Source: Clostridiales bacterium UBA1234 (GTDB lineage Bacteria > Bacillota > Clostridia > TANB77 > UBA1234). From it: 28,133 nt of DNA. The stretch lies in the NCBI GenBank assembly GCA_002308995.1, contig DBWQ01000002.1:1-28133 (forward strand), in the 5' to 3' direction. Positions 22,675-28,133 of the stretch are shown here, one piece after another. The notes under the pieces are model-generated. The model worked only from the letters and a program-made list of their open reading frames with translations, ran no database searches and was not told the DNA's origin. Position numbers and translations under genes: made by a program. The first letter of the stretch is position 1, and each line of letters opens with the position of its first letter.

Positions 22675-22935
22675 TTATCGAGGCTCTACCGCCAGTTTTA
22701 TACCAGTTCTTTCTTCCTCTTCAATTCTTACTTCAGTAAATGCTGGAATGCATATCAAATCCACTCCAGAAGGCGCTACAAACCCTCTTGCTATGGCAAC
22801 CGCCTTAATTGCTTGATTTAATGCGCCAGCCCCTATTGCTTGCATCTCTGCACGACCTTTCTCTTTGATTAATCCTGCTATCGCACCTGCTACCGAATTT
22901 GGATTTGATTTTGTTGAAATTTTTAAAATATCCAT
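22675..22935 (-). CDS. spoVS: Stage V sporulation protein S
   Basis: An 86-residue SpoVS, a small Alba-fold protein needed for normal progress past stage V and for coat assembly in Bacillus. The conserved ISTKSNPNSVAGAIAG, AIGAGALNQAIKAVAIARGF and the C-terminal GIKLAVEP are all present, at normal length. AGGAGG precedes the ATG. Upstream, TATAAT (minus strand, 22980-22985) lacks a clear -35, and an inverted repeat ATTACT-6-AGTAAT (22961-22978) lies just downstream of it. It follows ymdB, as in other Firmicutes. Confidence 0.96.
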   Translation of the reverse strand: MDILKISTKSNPNSVAGAIAGLIKEKGRAEMQAIGAGALNQAIKAVAIARGFVAPSGVDLICIPAFTEVRIEEEERTGIKLAVEPR

Positions 22936-23064
22936 ATGAATCCTCCTTGTTTTGAATAATATTACTTACTACAGTAATCATTATACAAAACCCGGAGAAA
23001 AAAGCCAGTATTTTCCATTAAAAAGAAGAAAAATCGTTCGACTGTTTTTGACAAATTTCAACTT

Positions 23065-23841
23065 TTATCGTTGTATTCTTTCAATCTTTGTCACTCTTCT
23101 TGTATTCTCATCAAAATGAAACACTACTGCATTTAACATAGACTCTCCTGTTGCACAAGAATATCTTTCTGGAATTTGCGTTAAAAAACGTTTCATGGCA
23201 GCTTCATATTCCATTCCAATGATAGAATTTTTTGGACCAGTCATACCGATGTCTGTAATATACCCCATTCCTGTTTCATAAATTTTTTCATCTGCCGTTT
23301 GCACATGCGTATGTGTGCCAAAAACAATATTTGCTTTCTCTTTTAAATAATAACCCATAGCAATTTTTTCTGCTGTTGCTTCTGCATGAAAATCAACAAT
23401 TATCACATCAGCACCAAACCTTTTTAATTTTTCTATTTCTCGGTCAGCAGCATCAAAAGGGCTATCGTAACTACCACCCGTATTCACTCTTCCAATCAAA
23501 TTAATAACACCAATTTTTTTTCCTTTACAAGGAAGCACTACACTTCCTTTTCCTGGAACACCTTCTGCATAATTGGCTGGCCTAATCAAACGTTCTTCTT
23601 CCTCAATAAAGGAAAAGATGTCCTTTTTGCCCCAAGTATGGTTTCCCATTGTGACACAATCTACTCCAAGAGAATAAAGCTCATACAAGATATTTTTAGT
23701 GATACCCATACCGTCAGCAGCATTTTCTCCATTGATAATTGTAAAGTCAATCGCATATTTTTCTTTTAATTCCGATAAATGTGCTTTTACGGCATCTAAG
23801 CCTGCTTTTCCCACAATGTCACCAACACTTAAAAAATTCAT
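23065..23841 (-). CDS. ymdB: YmdB-family metallophosphoesterase
   Basis: A 258-residue member of TIGR00282/YmdB, cyclic-nucleotide phosphodiesterases that in Bacillus affect biofilm and motility choices. Metal-site motifs are GDIVGKAG at the N-terminus (Asp8), NGENAADG, TMGNHTWGKKD and, near the middle, VDFHAEATAEK and GTHTHVQTADE. Length and order are normal. AGGAGG precedes the ATG. It is between rny and spoVS, the conserved Firmicute order, separated from rny by a terminator. Confidence 0.94.
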   Translation of the reverse strand: MNFLSVGDIVGKAGLDAVKAHLSELKEKYAIDFTIINGENAADGMGITKNILYELYSLGVDCVTMGNHTWGKKDIFSFIEEEERLIRPANYAEGVPGKGSVVLPCKGKKIGVINLIGRVNTGGSYDSPFDAADREIEKLKRFGADVIIVDFHAEATAEKIAMGYYLKEKANIVFGTHTHVQTADEKIYETGMGYITDIGMTGPKNSIIGMEYEAAMKRFLTQIPERYSCATGESMLNAVVFHFDENTRRVTKIERIQR

Positions 23842-23942
23842 CTTTGACCCCTCCTTACCATCTTACTTTTTCTATTCTTTGTCACTAATATACCATACCT
23901 TTTGCAAAAAAGAAAGGAGATATTTGTCAGCAACATACAAAA

Positions 23943-23964
23943 AAGGCGACATTACTGTCGCCTT
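23943..23964 (-). terminator. Terminator of rny
   Basis: AAGGCGACA and TGTCGCCTT form a perfect 9-bp stem with a 4-nt loop. On the minus strand the stem runs into TTTTTTG. It starts 4 nt after the rny stop. Confidence 0.85.
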
Positions 23965-23967
23965 CTT

Positions 23968-25566
23968 TTATCTTGCATATTCGATTGCTCTTGTCTCTCT
24001 CACTACATTCACTTTAATTTGACCTGGATAATCCATTTCATCTTCAATGCGTTTTGCGATGTCACGTGCCATGATTGTCATTTTATCATCATCAACATTT
24101 TCTGGTTTAACAATGATTCTAACCTCACGACCAGCTTGAATTGCATAAGATTTGTCAACCCCATCAAAGGAAGTTGCAATCTCTTCAAGCTTTTCAAGTC
24201 GTTTAATGTAGTTTTCCAAGGTTTCTCTTCTAGCACCAGGACGTGAAGCCGAAATGGCATCCGCCGCTTGTACTAAAACAGCTTCTAATGTAAGTGGCTC
24301 AACATCACCATGATGCGCTTGTACCGCATTGATGACAGCGTTGTTTTCTTTGTATTTTTTAAGAATCTCAACACCAATCTCAACGTGTGTACCTTCGATT
24401 TCATGGTCGATAGCTTTACCAATATCATGAAGTAACCCTGCACGCTTTGCAAGCTTAGGATCAAATCCCAATTCTTCTGCCATAATTCCTGCAAGTTGAG
24501 ATACTTCAATTGAGTGATTTAACACATTTTGTCCATAACTGGTTCTATATTTAAGTTTACCAATCAGCTTGATGACATCTGGATGAAGACCCATAACACC
24601 CGTCTCGATAGAAGCTTCCTCCCCTTCTTCTTTAATGGTATTCTCAAGCTCTTCTTTTGCTTTTTCTACCATTTCCTCGATTCTGGCTGGGTGAATTCTA
24701 CCATCATTCACTAAATTTTCAAGTGCAATCCTTGCAACTTCACGTCTTAAAGGATCAAAACTTGATAAAATAACAGCTTCTGGCGTATCATCAATAATTA
24801 AGTCAATACCAGTAAGTGTTTCAAGAGTTTTGATATTTCTTCCTTCTCTACCAATGATTCTACCTTTCATATCATCACTTGGTAGTGGAACAACAGATAC
24901 CGTTGTTTCAGAAGTATGATCTGCTGCACATTTTTGAACGGCGTATGTAATAATTTCTTTTGCTTTTTTGGTTGCCTCTTCTTTTGTCTTGTTTTCAACA
25001 TCTTTAATCATCACAGCAGACTCGTGAGTAAGCGATTCGCTTAAAATATTTAGAAGATATTTTTTGGCCTCTTCTTGTGATAAGCCTGAAATCTTCTCTA
25101 ACTCTGCAACTTGTTTTTCTTGGAATTTGCCAAGTTCCACTTTTTCATCTTCTAATTCTTTTTCGGTCTTCGCAAGCTCAACTTCTTTTTTCTCCAATTT
25201 TTCGATTTTCTTATCTAATACCTCTTCTTTTTGAAGCAATCTTTTTTCTTGCTTTGTTAATTCTGCCCTTCTTTCTTTTATTTCGCTCTCCAAATCAGCT
25301 CTTTCTTTTTGGATTTCTTCTTTCGCTAGAATCACTTTTTCTTTTCTTTCGGCTTCAGCAGCCTTAGAAATATCATTTGCAGACCTTTTAGCCTCGTCTA
25401 TAATCTTATTTGCCTCATTTTCTGCATTTTTAATTTTAGACAAGCCTTTTTTAGTCTTACTCTTCTCTAAACTCAAGAAAATAATTGCTACGATCACCGC
25501 CGTAACAATAGCGACAATAATTGAAGGGATAATCATTTCTGACGTAAAAATATCGTCCACCTCCAT
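23968..25566 (-). CDS. rny: Ribonuclease Y
   Basis: An RNase Y of up to 532 residues, the membrane-bound endonuclease that starts mRNA decay in Firmicutes. Order: transmembrane helix (about 11-31), long coiled coil (about 35-180, Glu/Lys-rich), KH domain (about 210-275, GRIIGREGRNIKTLE), HD domain with LLHDIGKAIDHE and a C-terminal helical part. The start is uncertain. The ATG at 25566 has no ribosome binding site, while GGAGGTGG directly downstream sits 8 nt before an in-frame ATT at 25551; the next ATG is at 25536, just before the helix. The protein is complete with any of these. Confidence 0.95.
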   Translation of the reverse strand: MEVDDIFTSEMIIPSIIVAIVTAVIVAIIFLSLEKSKTKKGLSKIKNAENEANKIIDEAKRSANDISKAAEAERKEKVILAKEEIQKERADLESEIKERRAELTKQEKRLLQKEEVLDKKIEKLEKKEVELAKTEKELEDEKVELGKFQEKQVAELEKISGLSQEEAKKYLLNILSESLTHESAVMIKDVENKTKEEATKKAKEIITYAVQKCAADHTSETTVSVVPLPSDDMKGRIIGREGRNIKTLETLTGIDLIIDDTPEAVILSSFDPLRREVARIALENLVNDGRIHPARIEEMVEKAKEELENTIKEEGEEASIETGVMGLHPDVIKLIGKLKYRTSYGQNVLNHSIEVSQLAGIMAEELGFDPKLAKRAGLLHDIGKAIDHEIEGTHVEIGVEILKKYKENNAVINAVQAHHGDVEPLTLEAVLVQAADAISASRPGARRETLENYIKRLEKLEEIATSFDGVDKSYAIQAGREVRIIVKPENVDDDKMTIMARDIAKRIEDEMDYPGQIKVNVVRETRAIEYAR

Positions 25567-25659
25567 TTATTATTTACTTTTCAATGTTCAATATATTACC
25601 ATAGGCTCCTTGCCTACACAAGCATAAATACGTTGAATAATATATTTCACTGCCATTTT

Positions 25660-25688
25660 ATTTTATCTATAAAAGGCTTTCTTGTCAA
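25660..25688 (-). promoter_or_regulatory. Promoter of rny
   Basis: On the minus strand a perfect TTGACA (25683-25688), 17 nt, then TAAAAT (25660-25665). The leader is about 85 nt and contains a small hairpin, TAGGC-5-GCCTA (25602-25616). Confidence 0.8.
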
Positions 25689-25735
25689 GCAATTTTTCAG
25701 GTCTTCTGTATTCGTTTTTTGACTTATAGTCATCA

Positions 25736-26242
25736 CTATAAAAGCCTTCTCATTTCATCTTCTGTTAAGTATTCGATGTTTTCCCTTTCCACTCTTTCTT
25801 TTTCAAGTTGTTCTTTCTCTTTTCCATAATCTTTAGGATCAATCTCGTCTCCCTTACGATAATACCTTTTAGCCGTAATAAAGCCATCTAAAGCATATTC
25901 TATTACTTCACCATCTAGAATGTCTCTAGAATACTCTGCTGTCTCCATAATAGAACCATTATCATAATATTTTCTTTTGATACCATTGATACGATTATTA
26001 CGATAAGGGATTTCTTCTGAAACCACACCATTTTTGTAAAATGTCCTTGTCATTCCATTTAATTTGCCATCCACATATTCACTTTTTGAACTAACCATAC
26101 CATCATAATAGTATTCAATCATAGTACCGTTAATCATTCCATTTTTATAAGGAATCTCCGACATCTTTTTCCCAGGTTCATAGTATTTGACCACAATTCC
26201 TTCTACCACATTTCCATTATTATCATATATTGCACCTGACAT
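25736..26242 (-). CDS. MORN-repeat protein (YwqK-like)
   Basis: A 168-residue protein built of five or six MORN_2 repeats of about 23 residues, with recurring G.NG and EYY-DG patterns: NGTMIEYYYDGMVSS, NGMTRTFYKNGVVSE, NGIKRKYYDNGSIMET and DGEVIEYALDGFITA. A charged helix (KEKEQLEKERVERENIEYL) follows. There is no signal peptide, so it is cytoplasmic. MORN_2 proteins include the YwqK family, annotated as antitoxins in some genomes, but no toxin gene is next to it. AGGAGG precedes the ATG, and it has its own promoter. Function unknown. Confidence 0.85.
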   Translation of the reverse strand: MSGAIYDNNGNVVEGIVVKYYEPGKKMSEIPYKNGMINGTMIEYYYDGMVSSKSEYVDGKLNGMTRTFYKNGVVSEEIPYRNNRINGIKRKYYDNGSIMETAEYSRDILDGEVIEYALDGFITAKRYYRKGDEIDPKDYGKEKEQLEKERVERENIEYLTEDEMRRLL

Positions 26243-26305
26243 GATAAAACCTCCTCATATGTCTTAATTAAAGTAATCTCCCAATGCACGTCATTCTTAT
26301 TTTTT

Positions 26306-26334
26306 ATTATAAAAGTAACGTGTGTATTTAGCAA
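26306..26334 (-). promoter_or_regulatory. Promoter of the MORN-repeat gene
   Basis: On the minus strand TTGCTA (26329-26334), 17 nt, then TATAAT (26306-26311), about 60 nt upstream of the ATG. The rest of the 194-nt gap holds only the carD terminator. Confidence 0.6.
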
Positions 26335-26400
26335 TAAAAAAATAGAAATTCACGATAATTTAGCGATTGTTTCTTTTGTCTAATATATACCAAAACTACA

Positions 26401-26434
26401 AAAAAGATACCGTACGCTTCTACGGTATCTTTTT
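26401..26434. terminator. Terminator of the CarD-family gene
   Basis: A perfect 14-bp stem (26401-26414 with 26421-26434) with a 6-nt loop and T-runs in both directions. It starts 2 nt after the stop codon on the minus strand. Confidence 0.88.
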
Positions 26435-26436
26435 TG

Positions 26437-26946
26437 TTAAACCATTACATTGTTTGCAGCATTATAAGCTTCATCAATTTTTTGGTTAATGAGATCTTCT
26501 ACTTGCTCTTTCGTCATCTCTTCTGCAAGTACAAGCTCCGAAACTAGAATTTGTTTGGCATTATTAAGCATTTTTTTCTCGCCTGTTGCCAAGCCCTTAG
26601 ACTTTTGTCTAAAAGTAAGGTTTCTTACCACATCAGCGACCTCGCAAATGTCGCCACTTTTCATTTTATCTTGGTTATCTCTATATCTTTTGTTCCAGTT
26701 AGAAGACATATCCGTAGGCCCTTGACTAAGTACTTGAAGTACATCTTGTGCCACATCGCTTCCGATAACATCTCTAACTCCGATTAGTTCCGCATTTTTG
26801 GTAGGAACCATTACTTGGATGTCACCAACAGGCATCTTCATGATGTAGTATTTTTGCTTTTCACCAAGAATCTCTCTTTCTTCGATAGATTCTATTGTTC
26901 CAGCTCCGTGCATTGGATAAACTATATTGTCCCCAACTTTAAACAT
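26437..26946 (-). CDS. CarD/CdnL-family transcription regulator
   Basis: A 169-residue CarD-family protein. The N-terminal RNA polymerase-interacting domain (about 1-60) begins FKVGDNIVYPMHGAGTIESI, like the Mfd polymerase-binding module. The helical C-terminal domain (about 65-165) contains the conserved NWNKRYRDNQDKMKSGD and the VVRNL segment with a Lys-rich stretch for DNA contact. Family members bind RNA polymerase beta and stabilise open promoter complexes, often at rRNA promoters. GGGAG lies 9 nt before the ATG. It has a very strong promoter of its own, fitting an abundant global factor. Confidence 0.93.
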   Translation of the reverse strand: MFKVGDNIVYPMHGAGTIESIEEREILGEKQKYYIMKMPVGDIQVMVPTKNAELIGVRDVIGSDVAQDVLQVLSQGPTDMSSNWNKRYRDNQDKMKSGDICEVADVVRNLTFRQKSKGLATGEKKMLNNAKQILVSELVLAEEMTKEQVEDLINQKIDEAYNAANNVMV

Positions 26947-27019
26947 ACGATATCACTCCCTGTCTATTCCCGAATATTTTCCTTATGATGAAAGAATTTC
27001 CTTTCTCACGGCAGTTCCT

Positions 27020-27048
27020 ATTATATCACAAATAAACGTAAAAGTCAA
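27020..27048 (-). promoter_or_regulatory. Strong promoter of the CarD-family gene
   Basis: On the minus strand TTGACT (27043-27048), 17 nt, then TATAAT (27020-27025), with TGA giving an extended -10. The leader is about 65 nt. Confidence 0.85.
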
Positions 27049-27181
27049 AGAATTTAGTAAACTAATTTGAGAGAAATTTTTTTCAAAAATACTTGACAAG
27101 TTTTTGGGAGAAATTCCCCTCTGTGTCATCTTTTAGGAGAGATATCAACATACCTATGAAGCCCATAAATAGCCAAAAGAC

Positions 27182-27210
27182 TTGAGAAAAGTGAAAATGT
27201 ATGATATAAT
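27182..27210 (+). promoter_or_regulatory. Promoter of the small membrane protein
   Basis: TTGAGA (27182-27187), 17 nt, then TATAAT (27205-27210), with TGA just before it as an extended -10. Confidence 0.75.
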
Positions 27211-27241
27211 ATACAAAAAACGATAGGAGGTACAGTGGCAC

Positions 27242-27427
27242 GTGGAAGCTATTTTCGCGATTGTTTTACTGTATGTCATCTACAAAGTAATTGACTTCTT
27301 GTCATTTGGACTTCTTAGCGCAATCTTGCGGTTCATCGGCAGTCTCATTCACTTCACTTTCGTGGTGATTTTGATTGTCGTCCTCATCGCAATCGTTCTC
27401 ATCGCGGTGGTTTGCTCCATCTTTTAA
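27242..27427 (+). CDS. Small hydrophobic membrane protein
   Basis: A 61-residue protein that is almost all hydrophobic: one helix at about 3-30 and a second, very Ile/Val-rich, at about 38-60, with few charges (Glu2, Lys15, Asp18, Arg30). It starts with GTG, with GGAGG 11 nt upstream, a rather long spacing. A good extended -10 promoter and a clear terminator frame it exactly, which supports it as a real gene. I do not recognise a family; it may be a small membrane regulator or toxin-like peptide, neither shown. Confidence 0.65.
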   Translation: MEAIFAIVLLYVIYKVIDFLSFGLLSAILRFIGSLIHFTFVVILIVVLIAIVLIAVVCSIF

Positions 27428-27440
27428 TGACGGCAAAATG

Positions 27441-27462
27441 GCGGCACTTTGCCGCTTTTTTT
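27441..27462 (+). terminator. Terminator of the small membrane protein gene
   Basis: GCGGCA-CTT-TGCCGC followed by seven Ts, 14 nt after the stop codon. Confidence 0.8.
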
Positions 27463-27506
27463 GCGCAACGTCATTTCCATTTATTTCCATTTATGTTAAA
27501 ACTATG

Positions 27507-27540
27507 AAAAATGGGGTGACTTATTGTCACCCCGTTTTTT
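27507..27540. terminator. Terminator of valS (bidirectional)
   Basis: GGGGTGAC-TTATT-GTCACCCC (27513-27533), with a T-run on either strand (ATTTTTC on the minus strand). It starts just after the valS stop codon. Confidence 0.85.
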
Positions 27541-27542
27541 CT

Positions 27543-28133
27543 TTATTGAATTGCCTTTAATCTTTCCTCTGTTTTAGCAAGTAATTCCTCATATTTTGCC
27601 TTTTTTGCCTTTTCTTCTTCAATTTTGGCAGCTGGTGCCTTACTTACGAATCCTTCATTTGCAAGCATCTTTTCTACCCTTTTAATCTCATTTTGGTAGG
27701 TTAGCTTTTCTTTTTCTAGTCTTTCAATCTCTGCTTCAATATCCACTAGCTCATTAAATGGAATATAGATTTCAATACCAGGAACCGCAAGGGATACTGC
27801 ATTTTCAGGGATGCCAGTTTTATCGGTTTGAATGCTGATTTTATCGGCATAAGCAAGCTTTTCAATAAAGCCTTTTCCCTCTTCAATAACCTCTTTTTTG
27901 TCTGTGACAAAGATTAAACTTGCCTTTCTAGAAGGTACAACATTCATATTGGCACGAATATTTCTAATCGATTTAATGATTTCTTTAATAAGCTCTACAT
28001 CTGCCTCTTCTTTGACAAAATTGTTCTTTTCATCATATTTTGGCCATTCAGATACCATAATGCTTTCGTCGTTATGATGCAATTTCATATAGATTTCTTC
28101 TGTAATAAATGGCATAAATGGATGTAAAAGTTT
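27543..28133 (-). CDS. valS: Valyl-tRNA synthetase, C-terminal part (cut by the window edge)
   Basis: The last 196 residues of a class I aminoacyl-tRNA synthetase that charges tRNA-Val; the frame stays open to 28133. Visible are the end of the anticodon-binding domain (LLHPFMPFITEEIYMKL, then IKSIRNIRANMNVVPSRKA) and the C-terminal coiled-coil arm (VDIEAEIERLEKEKLTYQNEI, VEKMLANEGFVSKAPAAKIEEE) that is specific to ValS. An internal Met at 28115 is not the start. The catalytic HIGH and KMSKS regions lie outside the window. Confidence 0.95.
   Translation of the reverse strand, partial: KLLHPFMPFITEEIYMKLHHNDESIMVSEWPKYDEKNNFVKEEADVELIKEIIKSIRNIRANMNVVPSRKASLIFVTDKKEVIEEGKGFIEKLAYADKISIQTDKTGIPENAVSLAVPGIEIYIPFNELVDIEAEIERLEKEKLTYQNEIKRVEKMLANEGFVSKAPAAKIEEEKAKKAKYEELLAKTEERLKAIQ

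Noticed and set aside
25590..25616. Upstream leader peptide for rny (AAGGAG followed by ATG and a stop four codons later)
   Set aside because: The spacing of 3 nt is too short for initiation and the peptide has no informative residues.
27130..27186. A nine-codon ORF after AGGAGAG
   Set aside because: Too short, spacing too long, and it lies upstream of the promoter at 27182-27210.
1..28133. CRISPR arrays, tRNA/rRNA genes, riboswitches, phage or insertion sequences
   Set aside because: I looked in the gaps, all of which are shorter than 300 nt, and saw no spaced direct repeats, cloverleaf, known aptamer pattern or transposase.

Overview
The window is 28.1 kb of AT-rich DNA from a spore-forming, Gram-positive anaerobe, most likely an uncultured member of the Clostridia (Bacillota). 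This rests on strong GGAGG-type ribosome binding sites, consensus TTGACA-N17-TATAAT promoters, TGA used as a stop, sporulation genes (spoVS, gerW/ytfJ, a PdaB-type deacetylase) and the rny-ymdB-spoVS and recA-recX blocks. I cannot name a species. It is a chromosomal core region: I see no phage, insertion sequence, CRISPR array, tRNA or rRNA. Almost all genes lie on the minus strand. Only three small genes are on the plus strand (1021, 15653, 27242), and all three start with GTG.

Layout, left to right. 1-148: a terminator, then a very regular REPIN-like palindrome. 150-5166: a polysaccharide deacetylase; a divergent Cys-rich protein with a sigma-K-like promoter; a long-chain acyl-CoA synthetase; a small membrane-anchored protein; and a FucO-like iron alcohol dehydrogenase. 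5273-8003: an ECF sigma factor translationally coupled to a membrane-anchored beta-propeller protein, possibly its regulator. 8188-11855: a zinc or related metal uptake operon (fur/zur-znuA-znuC-znuB-DUF1980-like lipoprotein), with a consensus promoter overlapped by a Fur-type palindrome. 11861-12376: a DUF2953-like reading frame squeezed between two terminators. 12426-15547: an operon of trmB (interrupted by a one-base frameshift), a propeller-like protein and a DUF4825-like protein.

15653-18316: a Thr/Glu-repeat surface protein, gerW, a DUF3221-like exported protein and scpA. 18329-20959: punA, recX and recA, with a LexA (SOS) box inside the recA promoter. 20984-25688: an orphan peptide-binding protein, spoVS, ymdB and rny. 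25736-27048: a MORN-repeat protein and a CarD-family regulator, each with its own promoter. 27182-28133: a tiny membrane protein on the plus strand and the 3' end of valS running off the right edge.

Most of the window is well-known housekeeping and sporulation biology. The less ordinary points are the REPIN at the left edge, the trmB frameshift, the ORF whose start and end both lie in terminator hairpins, the ECF/beta-propeller pair, the atypical ZnuA with the CPTCP lipoprotein, and the start of rny, where the only good ribosome binding site points at an ATT codon. I found no clear candidate for an entirely new multi-gene system.
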